This document shows positions 14,893 through 22,001 of a stretch of DNA of 46,518 nucleotides, one piece after another; positions within the stretch are counted from its first letter, which is position 1, and each line of letters opens with the position of its first letter. The notes beneath the pieces were generated by a model. That model was not told where the DNA came from and made no database searches. It worked only from the letters and a program-made list of their open reading frames with translations. Source of the stretch: Syntrophus sp964555065 (lineage in GTDB: Bacteria; Desulfobacterota; Syntrophia; Syntrophales; Syntrophaceae). The stretch spans positions 1 through 46,518 of the forward strand of contig CAZKRB010000016.1 of assembly GCA_964555065.1 (NCBI GenBank). The letters run 5' to 3'. The translations under genes and the position numbers were made by a program.

Positions 14893-15792
14893 GTGAATGC
14901 ATATACTGAGTTTGCCGTCTCAACGGCGAAAGAGGCTGGGCAGCTTCTCAAAAATCAGCTGAGTATCCCTCACACCATTGACTATAAAGGGAGGATCAAT
15001 CTCGTCACGGAAGCGGACCGGATGTCCGAAGCGCTGATTCTTGAGCGTATTCAGCAACATTTTCCAGGTCATTCAATCCTGGCGGAAGAATCGCCGGAAC
15101 GTGACCAAAGCCCTGAATATCGATGGATAATTGATCCCCTCGACGGGACTACGAATTATGCCCACGGCTACCCTGTTTTCTGCGTCTCCATCGCCTTGGA
15201 GCAGGATCAGCGCATTGTCGTCGGCGTGGTGTACAATCCCATGCTGGATGAGCTTTTTCTTGCCGAGGAGGGTCGGGGCGCCTGGCTCAACGGCCGGCGA
15301 ATTCAGGTATCCGACAGTGACGATCTCTCCCGAAGCCTGCTGGCAACGGGCTTCCCCTACGACATCCGCGAAAGCGAGCTCAACAACCTGAACCATTTCA
15401 ATTCCCTGGTCATGGAGGCGCAGGCCATCCGCCGCGCCGGTTCCGCCGCCCTGGATATGGCTTACGTCGCAGCCGGCCGGTTCGACGGCTTCTGGGAACT
15501 GAAGCTGATGCCCTGGGACACCGCCGCGGCCTCCCTGTTGGTCCGGGAAGCCGGGGGAAGCATTACCGATCTGTCCGGCCGCGACTTTTCGCTCTCTTCC
15601 CCTCACATCCTTGCTTCCAACGGAAAGATCCATGGACAGCTGATACGCGCCCTGCAGAAAACGCTCTGGAATAGGCTGGTTTCCGAAAACACGGTTGAAA
15701 TGCCGATACAGTCTTTCCGGATCAGGCGTCTTTCCAGGGAAGCGCCGGCCGTTTCCCGCGGCGATTTGCTTCGTCAAGAACATCGTGGATAA
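14893..15792 (+). CDS. suhB: Inositol monophosphatase family protein (SuhB-like)
   Basis: A 299-residue IMPase-family phosphatase. Metal-site motifs are EES in ILAEESPER, WIIDPLDGTTNYAHG, and WDTAAASLLVREAGG near residue 215. It dephosphorylates inositol-1-phosphate or related sugar phosphates with Mg2+; the E. coli relative SuhB also binds the rRNA antitermination complex. The start is GTG 14893 (VNAYTEFAVSTAKEAG) with AGGAG 12 bases upstream; the frame stays open back to an ATG at 14737, but those residues are not family-like. The family fold should end near IRALQK. The last roughly 40 residues are an unusual extension, and the final 71 bases overlap the 3' end of the histidine kinase on the other strand. 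Confidence 0.92.
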   Translation: MNAYTEFAVSTAKEAGQLLKNQLSIPHTIDYKGRINLVTEADRMSEALILERIQQHFPGHSILAEESPERDQSPEYRWIIDPLDGTTNYAHGYPVFCVSIALEQDQRIVVGVVYNPMLDELFLAEEGRGAWLNGRRIQVSDSDDLSRSLLATGFPYDIRESELNNLNHFNSLVMEAQAIRRAGSAALDMAYVAAGRFDGFWELKLMPWDTAAASLLVREAGGSITDLSGRDFSLSSPHILASNGKIHGQLIRALQKTLWNRLVSENTVEMPIQSFRIRRLSREAPAVSRGDLLRQEHRG

Positions 15793-17566
15793 CGGTTTTC
15801 AGCGTCATCAGGGTAAAGGGTTTGGTAATCGCTCCGACAAAACCGTAGTCTCTGAAGGATTGGACGGTCGGATCGTTGGAATAGCCGGTCGCAATGATGG
15901 CTCTGACCCCGGGTTCAAACTCGCGCATTTTTTGTATGGCGAGTTTTCCGCCCATGCCTCCCCGCACCGTCAGATCGAGGATCACCAGGTCGAAAGGCTG
16001 CGCGTTCTCGATCGCTTCCCGGTGGAGGGCGACAGCGGCCTCCCCGTCCTCCGCCGTCACCACTTCATAGCCCAGATAATTCAAAATCTGTCCCATCACC
16101 TGACGGACTGTTTCTTCATCATCCATGACCAGGATTTTTCCTTTGGCGCCCTCCGATGGTGTAACCACTTCGTCGTGGGACAGGACCTTTTCTTCGGGAG
16201 AAGCGGGGAGATAAATCGTAAATTTCGTCCCCTTCCCCACTTCCGTTCGGCAGAGAATCAGGCCTTCATGCTTCTTCACAATGGAATGGCAGATGGCCAG
16301 CCCCAATCCCATTCCTTTAATGTTGCCCAACTTTTTGGTCGTAAAATAGGGGTCAAAAATCCGGCTGAGATGCTCCTCCGAAATGCCTCGCCCTTGGTCC
16401 TCAACCGACCATTTGACGTAGGCTCCCCCCTTCAGGGGTGGGATTTCCTTCTCCTGGAGACGGACGTTTTCCCCACAGATGCTCACCGTACCACCCTCAG
16501 GCATGGCCTCCCGGGCATTTCCCACCAGATGGAGGACAACCTGCTGCATCTGCCCTTCATCGATGAGGACAGGCCACAGATTTTCCGGCAGTTCAAAGGT
16601 GCAGCGAACGCTGGATCCACTCAGGGCCATGCCGGCAGATTCCTTCAGCAGGCGATCCAGCACCTGAACCTTTTTCAGGGGCCCTCCTCCTTCAGAAAAG
16701 GTGATCAGCCGTGAGGTGAGCTCTCTGGCCTGGATGCAGGCCGCCTCCGCCCGGCTCAATTCTTCAAAGATCCTTTCATCTTCTCCGGCGGAAATTTTGG
16801 CCAGGGTGATCGTTCCCATGACAATGGCGAGCAGGTTATTGAAATCATGGGCAATCCCTCCAGCCAGAACGCCGATGGATTCAAGCTTGTGGGTTCGGAC
16901 AAGTTCTTCTTCCATCCGCTTGCGGTCGGTAATATCGTGGATAATGAAGTACAGGTGCAACTTCTCGTCAATGGAAATCGGCCCGGTGTAAACTTCCACC
17001 TCCCGTATCTGTCCATCTGCCAGCCGGTGCTGAGAATAGAAATGCCGGCACTGCCGGGTTTCGGCCCGCTCCATTTCCGCGAGCAGCGGCTCCCCGCCCA
17101 GCGGATTGATCTCCGCTATGTTCATCCGCTGCATGGTTTCCCGATCGAAGCCATAAAAATGGCAAGCCGCCGGATTCGCATCGATGATGCGCCCGCCTTC
17201 GGGATCGATGAGCAGCATGACGGTATGATTGTTCTCAAAGAGGGTCCGGTATCGCTCCTCGCTTTCCTCCAGCGCGGCCTTTGCCTGCTGATGCCGGAGA
17301 ATCTCCTCGGAAAGGGCCCGGTTGGAATTTTCCAGCTGGCGGGTCCTTTCCTGCACCCGCTGTTCGAGGTGCGTTTTCAGCATTTCCAGTTCCTGGTTTT
17401 TCTTTCGCCATTCTTCGAGAATCATCATGTACTTCAGAATGGCATCCTCATATTCCTCTTTTGCCAGGGCAAAATCATTTTCCAGGTGTTTCAACCGGAT
17501 CGCCATGTCTTCCACCTGACTCTCCGGGTTTTTGATCATGGGATCCTGCGACCGTTCTTTGTTCAT
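15722..17566 (-). CDS. Hybrid sensor histidine kinase: coiled coil, PAS, HisKA, HATPase, receiver
   Basis: A 614-residue cytoplasmic hybrid kinase with no membrane segment. A coiled coil covers about 15-105. A PAS domain follows at about 105-225 (ERYRTLFENNHTVMLLIDPEGGRIIDANPAACHFYGF). HisKA carries phosphorylatable H240 in GIAHDFNN. HATPase has N box HLVGNAREAM, G1 DQGRGIS and G2 GMGLGLA. A C-terminal receiver begins KILVMDDEETVR with acceptor D531 (VILDLTVRGGMGG) and the conserved TKP lysine. The kinase begins 1 base after the HDOD gene ends, so the two are co-transcribed and probably act together. The signal is unknown; the PAS could bind a ligand or cofactor. The soluble form suggests internal sensing. 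The 3' end overlaps suhB tail to tail by 71 bases. Confidence 0.95.
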   Translation of the reverse strand: MNKERSQDPMIKNPESQVEDMAIRLKHLENDFALAKEEYEDAILKYMMILEEWRKKNQELEMLKTHLEQRVQERTRQLENSNRALSEEILRHQQAKAALEESEERYRTLFENNHTVMLLIDPEGGRIIDANPAACHFYGFDRETMQRMNIAEINPLGGEPLLAEMERAETRQCRHFYSQHRLADGQIREVEVYTGPISIDEKLHLYFIIHDITDRKRMEEELVRTHKLESIGVLAGGIAHDFNNLLAIVMGTITLAKISAGEDERIFEELSRAEAACIQARELTSRLITFSEGGGPLKKVQVLDRLLKESAGMALSGSSVRCTFELPENLWPVLIDEGQMQQVVLHLVGNAREAMPEGGTVSICGENVRLQEKEIPPLKGGAYVKWSVEDQGRGISEEHLSRIFDPYFTTKKLGNIKGMGLGLAICHSIVKKHEGLILCRTEVGKGTKFTIYLPASPEEKVLSHDEVVTPSEGAKGKILVMDDEETVRQVMGQILNYLGYEVVTAEDGEAAVALHREAIENAQPFDLVILDLTVRGGMGGKLAIQKMREFEPGVRAIIATGYSNDPTVQSFRDYGFVGAITKPFTLMTLKTVIHDVLDEANRRGKRPALPWKDA

Positions 17567-17567
17567 T

Positions 17568-18431
17568 TCAGAACCACCCGTTCTCTTTCATCTGTGCAAT
17601 CTGGGCTTTCACTTCATCCATGATGAAATCCAGCGCCCGTTCCTTGATCCGCAGCCGATTCAGGCAATCTTCATATGCAGCCTGATCCAGATGGTTGGCC
17701 TCTGAAAATCCGATTTTCCTCTGCTGGCAGGCACAGTTGGCAAGATAAAGCGCGTCCGCAAGAACATTGGAGGCCATGCCGCCCATCTCGGGACGTTCCG
17801 CCCTTCCGATTGCCCGGCACATTTCCTCGGGAAGACTCCAACTCATTGACAGACTTTCGCCGATATCCTCATGGCAGTAACCCAGTGCATCGATTTCGGC
17901 CGAATGCAGGTCCCTCCGGTTCCTTTCCGCATCAGCCAGGATGGAAAGCAGCTCGGGATGTAAAAACTGGTCCTCCACGATAATCCCGATATCATGGATC
18001 AGGCCGGCCGTGTAGACCTCCCCCCCGGGTTTGCGAAATTCCCGCCGGTAAAGGAGCTTGCCGCAGAGGGCCACTCCAATGGAATGCTCCCAGAGGCCTC
18101 GCCGGGAATAGCCGTGGATTTCCACCCCATTTTGCTGAAACAGTTCAAAAAACTTCTGATTGAGGGTCAGCTCCGTAACGGCATCGAATCCAATGAAAAT
18201 AATGGCGTCCGTAATGTTGCTTACCCCCCGGCGCATTCCATAGAAGGCCGAATTGGCCCGCTTGAGCACGTTGGCCGTCAGGGGGGGATCAATTTCGATA
18301 AGATTTTTCAGCTCCATGACGCTGGAGTCAGGGTTGTGAATCACTTCAATGATCTTGGTCAGGGTGGCTTTGATGGAAGCGATTTGCGACGAATTGACGA
18401 GTGAGAGCAGTTCTTCAAGGGACTTGGACAT
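17568..18431 (-). CDS. HDOD domain protein
   Basis: A 287-residue protein that is mostly one HDOD domain (about residues 10-205): IEIDPPLTANVLKRANSAFYGM, ITDAIIFIGFDAVTELTL and TAGLIHDIGIIVEDQF. HDOD is a degenerate relative of HD phosphohydrolases. Here an HD pair is visible in LIHDIG, but the full HD metal-binding set is not assured, so catalysis is uncertain. Such proteins usually act in signalling, often beside kinases, GGDEF proteins or chemotaxis genes. The start is ATG 18431 with GGAG 10 bases upstream. It heads a two-gene operon with the hybrid kinase, behind a sigma-54-like site at 18487-18471. Confidence 0.92.
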   Translation of the reverse strand: MSKSLEELLSLVNSSQIASIKATLTKIIEVIHNPDSSVMELKNLIEIDPPLTANVLKRANSAFYGMRRGVSNITDAIIFIGFDAVTELTLNQKFFELFQQNGVEIHGYSRRGLWEHSIGVALCGKLLYRREFRKPGGEVYTAGLIHDIGIIVEDQFLHPELLSILADAERNRRDLHSAEIDALGYCHEDIGESLSMSWSLPEEMCRAIGRAERPEMGGMASNVLADALYLANCACQQRKIGFSEANHLDQAAYEDCLNRLRIKERALDFIMDEVKAQIAQMKENGWF

Positions 18432-18470
18432 AGGATTTCAACTCCGCTTGGAATCAACTGAATAGGAAAT

Positions 18471-18487
18471 AAGCAACTTTAGTACCT
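18471..18487 (-). promoter_or_regulatory. Sigma-54-like promoter upstream of the HDOD-kinase operon
   Basis: The minus strand reads AGGTACTAAAGTTGCTT from 18487 to 18471. GG and GC are exactly 10 bases apart and TTGCT follows; three of the twelve informative positions of TGGCAC-N5-TTGCW differ. The predicted start falls about 30 bases before the HDOD ATG. An enhancer-binding protein would be needed. Confidence 0.4.
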
Positions 18488-18885
18488 AATCGAAAGTCCC
18501 TTCTATTTCAAGAGAAATTATCCGTGTTCCTCACTTTTTCAGCTTTTTATCCCTCTTTCATTCTTCATCATTGAACTTGAAATTTTTCGCTCTTTCACGC
18601 AAGATGCTGCCGGATTTACGATTCATGTCCCAAAGAAAGGTCATCTGCCAGCCCCGGTCTTTTTGAGAAAATCGGCCGCTTGGCGGATCGAAGCATGAAC
18701 TTCCCTGCCCCGCCCTTCGCCCATCTGCTCGGGCAGCGCAACCAAGGGCGGGATTTTCCGATCACACCCGGAATACAGCCCTCCCCGGGAAAACCAAGGC
18801 AGGAGGTTGAATTCGAAGTCCTGTGCTCCGCCCGGAACGTGTAAGAGGAGAAGCATAAGGGATGAAATGCGGAGCCCGCCCGCCT
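18488..18885. other. Non-coding stretch upstream of the HDOD operon
   Basis: About 400 bases with no supportable gene. The part nearest the HDOD promoter (18488-18600) is AT-rich, as an upstream activator region would be. The rest is GC-rich. A minus-strand ORF (18641-19198) spans it but has no family character, and its frame differs from the better small gene at 18886-19071. Confidence 0.5.
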
Positions 18886-19071
18886 TTAGAGGGGAAGTGA
18901 GAGCTGCCGCCAGCGCGCAAGGCACCGGCGGCAGTGAGGCAGGCTGGCGGAGCGGGCCACGCAGGCCTCCACATCGATAAAATATCCGTGCCGCTCGCAC
19001 CACCGATTTTCCCGGCGGGGCGTCTGTGTTTCGGCAACGGGAGGAGGAGTGCCCTTTTTTCTTCGCGTCAT
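18886..19071 (-). CDS. Small Cys/His-rich protein, unknown function
   Basis: A 61-residue ORF. After a basic, proline-containing start (MTRRKKGTPPPVAETQTPRR), residues 23-61 hold a compact pattern: WCERHGYFIDVEACVARSAS, then HCRRCLARWRQLSLPL. CxxH, a single C and CxxC in this spacing suggest one zinc site of a zinc-ribbon kind. Short proteins with this ending seem familiar from other deltaproteobacterial genomes, but I cannot name a family. The start is ATG 19071, with only a weak GAAGG upstream. It lies alone between the HDOD operon and the cupin gene. A nucleic-acid or protein adaptor role is possible; nothing more is shown. The ordered Cys/His pattern is the reason to accept it over overlapping frames. 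Confidence 0.5.
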   Translation of the reverse strand: MTRRKKGTPPPVAETQTPRRENRWCERHGYFIDVEACVARSASLPHCRRCLARWRQLSLPL

Positions 19072-19411
19072 GTGGAGTTACATTGCCTTCTCTGGTGTTA
19101 AATAATTCTTTTTCGCCCCTGTCACACTTCATCGGTTTACCGTGGCGCCAATAGTGGGCGGTGGGCCATAAAAATTCCCCCGGCAGGGAGGAAACCATGA
19201 AACCTCCCCATCGGGCCGGAAACAGGAATGCCGTTTTCAGGCACCGGGGCCATTCGTCCCGCCGGCAGGCGAAGTGTTTATCTACATGATGCGCCCCAAA
19301 TTCTCAACCCGTTGTAAGGCCCTCGCCGAAGATTTTTCCCGGGAGCCCATACGTTCTTGACCACACTTCCGCAACCGATTTATATTACGACAGTCTGAAG
19401 GGAGAAGAAAC
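19072..19411. other. Intergenic region upstream of the cupin gene
   Basis: 340 bases with no clear gene apart from the cupin promoter near its end. A GGGAGG/CCTCCC hairpin (about 19186-19208) covers a good ribosome binding site for a 30-codon plus-strand ORF (19197-19289) that has no other support. Confidence 0.5.
19357..19386 (+). promoter_or_regulatory. Sigma-70-like promoter upstream of the cupin gene
   Basis: TTGACC (19357-19362), an 18-base spacer, then TATATT (19381-19386). Both boxes match 5 of 6 consensus bases. The predicted start would leave a leader of about 20 bases before the cupin ATG. Confidence 0.55.
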
Positions 19412-19753
19412 ATGATCGTCAGAAATTTGAACGACCCCGAAGTCATTCAAACAACCTACCGCGCCCATGGCGGAGGCATCGCCCGCATGGTCCTGACCAG
19501 CCATTTCATGGAAGGCATCGAATTTCTCGCCTATGCCTTCCTCCCCAAGGGAAACACCCTGGAGGCGCATATCGATCCCGTGGAAGAAATCTATTTCATT
19601 CTTCAGGGAGGGGGCCTGATGCGGGTCGGAAAAGACGAGCAGGATGTCAAGGCCGGGGATGCCGTGTGGATTCCCGCGGGCGATCTCCACAGCCTGACCA
19701 ACAATACGGAGGAAGACACGGTGGTATTGGTCGTCGCCGCCTATCCGCGGTGA
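19412..19753 (+). CDS. Small cupin-domain protein
   Basis: A 113-residue single-domain cupin (Cupin_2 type). Cupin motif 1 is visible as LEAHIDPVEEIYFILQGGGLMRVG (residues about 50-73), with a histidine and glutamates in metal-binding positions. Motif 2 is AGDAVWIPAGDLHSLTN (about 82-98) with its histidine. These residues would hold one divalent metal. Free-standing cupins of this size include sugar isomerases, dioxygenases and simple binding proteins, so the substrate cannot be given. The start is ATG 19412 with GGGAGA upstream, behind a good sigma-70-like site; the gene appears to be transcribed alone. Confidence 0.88.
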   Translation: MIVRNLNDPEVIQTTYRAHGGGIARMVLTSHFMEGIEFLAYAFLPKGNTLEAHIDPVEEIYFILQGGGLMRVGKDEQDVKAGDAVWIPAGDLHSLTNNTEEDTVVLVVAAYPR

Positions 19754-20111
19754 GCGTCATTAGGATGATTGCCATCATGAAACCTTCGACCCATCCTGGC
19801 ATAAATAAGTATTCTCATTTCGGCGCATCCTGAAGCTGACAGCTCGGCCGTCATCCATCCCCCTTATGCAATCAAGAACGACACCTCTTTCAAAACAGGA
19901 ATCGGTATGTACAGGATAAATACGGGTCATACGAGATGGTTGCGGTCAGTAAGACCAAGCCAACATCTCTGCCATGCGGGAAAAGAAAGAATGTTTCAGG
20001 TTTGGTGTAAAGACCGGGAATCAGCGCTAAGCCACAATTTTGAGAAGCCATCGCACAGCCACCGGGGAAGATCAAGGTAAGAGACAAAAAGAGTGGTTTG
20101 AATATTTTGCA
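19754..20111. other. Intergenic region between convergent cupin and pilin genes
   Basis: 358 bases without a supportable gene. A 65-codon minus-strand frame (19890-20087) opens with TTG and has no ribosome binding site or family signature. No clear terminator was found for either neighbour. Confidence 0.5.
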
Positions 20112-20501
20112 TCAACCTCCCGTAATGGTAATATTTCCACTATTATCAAGAGTATAGGTTCTCGTGCCTTTGGGATGTTTAAAAGCCGCGTTGCACGTGA
20201 AGCTCCCTGTTGCCGCCGAATAGGTGAAGGCGCCTGAAATGGGGGCACTTCCATGATAGCCAGACGGTAAACTTGATGTATCAAAAGTATTATCTACAGT
20301 AGCCTGGTTAACATCAACCACACATGAGGTATAAAAATTTTTCGCATCTGAGTTGGATTGAGCATTATAACCACGAGCTTTAAATGCCATAAACTGAGGG
20401 AGGGCTATCGCCGCCAGAATCCCGATGATCGCAATGACAATCATGAGTTCAATCAACGTGAAACCTTTGTGGCTGCTCTTCCAGTTATACAGTTTTATCA
20501 T
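20112..20501 (-). CDS. pilA: Type IV pilin PilA, aromatic-rich (pilin 1)
   Basis: A 129-residue type IVa prepilin. A 13-residue leader ends in KG, followed by mature FTLIELMIVIAIIGILAAIA with Phe1 and Glu5, the prepilin peptidase and assembly marks. The mature chain is 116 residues. It holds 13 Phe/Tyr (positions 1, 24, 27, 32, 43, 44, 60, 69, 79, 81, 88, 94, 103), about 11%, spread with no gap longer than 22. Cys47 and Cys90 could form the usual C-terminal disulfide. The start is ATG 20501 with AAGGAAA upstream. It lies downstream of pilin 2, separated by 314 bases with two hairpins, so the two may be expressed at different levels. Aromatic density is the trait linked to conductive pili in Geobacter and Syntrophus; conductivity here is inference. 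Confidence 0.95.
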   Translation of the reverse strand: MIKLYNWKSSHKGFTLIELMIVIAIIGILAAIALPQFMAFKARGYNAQSNSDAKNFYTSCVVDVNQATVDNTFDTSSLPSGYHGSAPISGAFTYSAATGSFTCNAAFKHPKGTRTYTLDNSGNITITGG

Positions 20502-20631
20502 AATTATAATCTCATTTCCTTTTATTTACAATCACTTAACCAGACTCCTCGACATTAGACTTATGGTACAGGAACACTCTTTACGTTTAAAGAAGCCGAT
20601 TTCAAGTGCTTTTTTGCATCGATTGCAGGCT

Positions 20632-20656
20632 GGATGAACTTTGGCAAAGTTCATCC
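20632..20656. repeat. Perfect 11-bp inverted repeat between the pilin genes
   Basis: Arms 20632-20642 (GGATGAACTTT) and 20646-20656 are exact complements around a 3-base GGC spacer. No T-run follows on either strand, so a protein-binding operator or an mRNA stabiliser/processing hairpin is as likely as termination. Confidence 0.6.
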
Positions 20657-20719
20657 TTGATTTCTCACGTGGTATCAAAGATGGGTATCCGCATCACAAG
20701 CGTTGTAGCTACTGGCACA

Positions 20720-20750
20720 CCGAGGGGAGGTTATTACCCCCCTCGGTTTT
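20720..20750. terminator. Terminator-like hairpin downstream of pilin 2
   Basis: CCGAGGGG (20720-20727) pairs with CCCCTCGG (20739-20746), extended by two further G-C pairs past a bulged A, around a TTATTA loop. TTTT (20747-20750) follows in the plus direction. In the minus direction, the sense of pilin 2, the stem is equally strong but lacks the T-run, so it may only partly stop pilin 2 transcription. Confidence 0.55.
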
Positions 20751-20815
20751 GTGTAAGTGCCATCAAGCGTTCGTAAGAAGTGTCTCTGTTTACCGTTTAC
20801 CTGATCTTCAATCGA

Positions 20816-21229
20816 TTACTTCTGCTTCAAGGTATTCGTCTGTGCGCCATTAGCATCAACTACCAACGACCCATTAAGATTGGCATTTGTGACCGTAATT
20901 ACACCAGGCTGCCCCGCCGCTGCGCCCGCTGCAATTGCAATCGCATTCCCAGCACTCGCCTTAACGGTGGTATACGTAGCTCCTGTAGCGAGGGCAGCAA
21001 TGTTTTCAGCAGGAGGAGCAACGTCAGGATTTTCCCCGCAATAGGCGGTAACGCCCGTATAGGCATTCTTCCCATCCGCCACGCAGCTGGCAATATAGCC
21101 TCTCGCCTTATAGGCCGTAAACTGCGGGATGGCGATTGCCGCCAAAATGCCGATGATCGCGATGACGATCATGAGTTCGATTAAGGTGAAACCTTTCTGG
21201 CCGCTTTCTTTGTTCAATTTGCTGATCAT
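20816..21229 (-). CDS. pilA: Type IV pilin PilA, Ala/Gly-rich (pilin 2)
   Basis: A 137-residue type IVa prepilin. Its 13-residue leader (MISKLNKESGQKG) and mature start FTLIELMIVIAIIGILAAIA are nearly the same as in pilin 1, but the rest differs. The 124-residue mature chain is rich in Ala, Gly, Asn, Val and Thr. It holds only 7 Phe/Tyr (1, 24, 27, 32, 44, 50, 73) and none in the last 51 residues. Cys36 and Cys51 may pair. The start is ATG 21229 with a near-perfect AAGGAG; the frame extends upstream to 21349 without pilin character. A strong sigma-54-like site lies about 165 bases upstream. It is the first gene of the pair, so it may be the major pilin; that is inference. Confidence 0.95.
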   Translation of the reverse strand: MISKLNKESGQKGFTLIELMIVIAIIGILAAIAIPQFTAYKARGYIASCVADGKNAYTGVTAYCGENPDVAPPAENIAALATGATYTTVKASAGNAIAIAAGAAAGQPGVITVTNANLNGSLVVDANGAQTNTLKQK

Positions 21230-21390
21230 AACTCTAATCTCCTTTTCTTTATTAAATGGATCTTTATGGATGTTCTGAAATATCTGTCTATTGACTCCGA
21301 TTCCCCGTACCCCGGCACCACCTCCCTGCACCACGGAATTGTTGATCATTGATTATCAAAATGAATTGTTGCAAACTGATTTGGTATATA

Positions 21391-21406
21391 GGCAATGACT
21401 GTACCA
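21391..21406 (-). promoter_or_regulatory. Sigma-54-like promoter of the pilin locus
   Basis: The minus strand reads TGGTACAGTCATTGCC from 21406 to 21391. It matches TGGCAC-N5-TTGC at all but one informative base, with GG and GC spaced by exactly 10. The start would lie near 21380, giving a leader of about 150 bases before pilin 2. Sigma-54 with a PilR-type activator is the known mode of pilA control in Geobacter, Myxococcus and Pseudomonas. Confidence 0.6.
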
Positions 21407-21540
21407 TCAAAGCCCTTTAGCGAGATTTCAAGATGAATAATTTAATTAATGTTAATCATATCGAGATTTTATATTTAATAACATGCTCTAAAGACCCTTC
21501 TGACTGTTCTTGAATGTTCTCCAACAGGACCTCCGCAAAC

Positions 21541-21568
21541 GAAAAAGACCGGTGGTTTTCACCGGTCT
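21541..21568 (-). terminator. Rho-independent terminator
   Basis: A 9-bp stem AGACCGGTG/CACCGGTCT (21546-21554 and 21560-21568) with a 5-base loop, followed on the minus strand by TTTTC (21545-21541). It insulates the pilin promoter from upstream minus-strand transcription and implies a transcript arriving from higher coordinates. Confidence 0.75.
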
Positions 21569-21663
21569 CTGGGCATTTCCCCGTTTGATTCGCGAATCCA
21601 TTCTTCTTCAGCGTCCGAATCCATGCCCATCATCTTCTTCATACTTGTCACTTGCAGGGCCAT
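21559..21663 (-). CDS. Possible 34-residue acidic, Met-rich peptide
   Basis: A short ORF whose stop codon lies inside the terminator stem at 21546-21568. ATG 21663 is preceded by GAGGGTGTC. The product begins MALQVTSMKKMMGMDSDAE and is acidic toward its end. Reading on upstream in the same frame is possible to a TTG at 21756. I recognise no family. The terminator directly behind it is the main support; it could equally belong to a non-coding RNA. Confidence 0.3.
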   Translation of the reverse strand: MALQVTSMKKMMGMDSDAEEEWIRESNGEMPRDR

Positions 21664-22001
21664 GACACCCTCACTAGGATAATACGACAAAGGATCGCGT
21701 GATATCGCTTTATTATGACCTCCTTCCATGTACTGAAAATAATCAAAGGGCAACAATCATTACCTTTTCTCTATTTTTATCAGAGGGAAGTCTTGTAAGC
21801 CAGATTGTATTTTGATGGCGGGGCGCGTTCCTGTTGAGAATCTTTCAATCAGATTGCGTTGCAGGTTCGATATTTGCTGATAAATAATCAGCGACCCACG
21901 CCCCTTCAGGCACTTGGAAGAGGGAAATGGTGCAATGGACAGGGGTAGGATTTCTGTCACGATGTTCAGAGATTTCATGGCCGTTACTTCAAGGGGGAAA
22001 T
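21664..22001. other. AT-rich intergenic region
   Basis: About 340 bases between the putative minus-strand mini-ORF and the plus-strand small membrane protein. No recognisable gene; a 72-codon minus-strand frame (21760-21978) lacks a ribosome binding site. Promoters for both neighbours presumably lie here but none is clear. Confidence 0.4.

Larger units (their letters stand above)
20502..20815. other. Inter-pilin region with two hairpins
   Basis: 314 bases between the two pilin genes with no gene. It holds a perfect 11-bp hairpin and a terminator-like hairpin (entered separately). A weak TTGAAA-N16-TAAAGA pair near 20596-20569 on the minus strand could start pilin 1 independently. Confidence 0.5.

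Noticed and set aside
18641..19198. 185-codon minus-strand ORF
   Set aside because: Composition looks non-coding; it overlaps in another frame the better-supported Cys/His mini-protein.
19197..19289. 30-codon plus-strand ORF with a good GGGAGG
   Set aside because: Too short, basic and without conservation evidence; its ribosome site lies in a small hairpin.
19890..20087. 65-codon minus-strand ORF downstream of pilin 1
   Set aside because: TTG start, no ribosome binding site and no recognisable domain.
21760..21978. 72-codon minus-strand ORF
   Set aside because: No ribosome binding site; composition follows the local AT-rich intergenic DNA.
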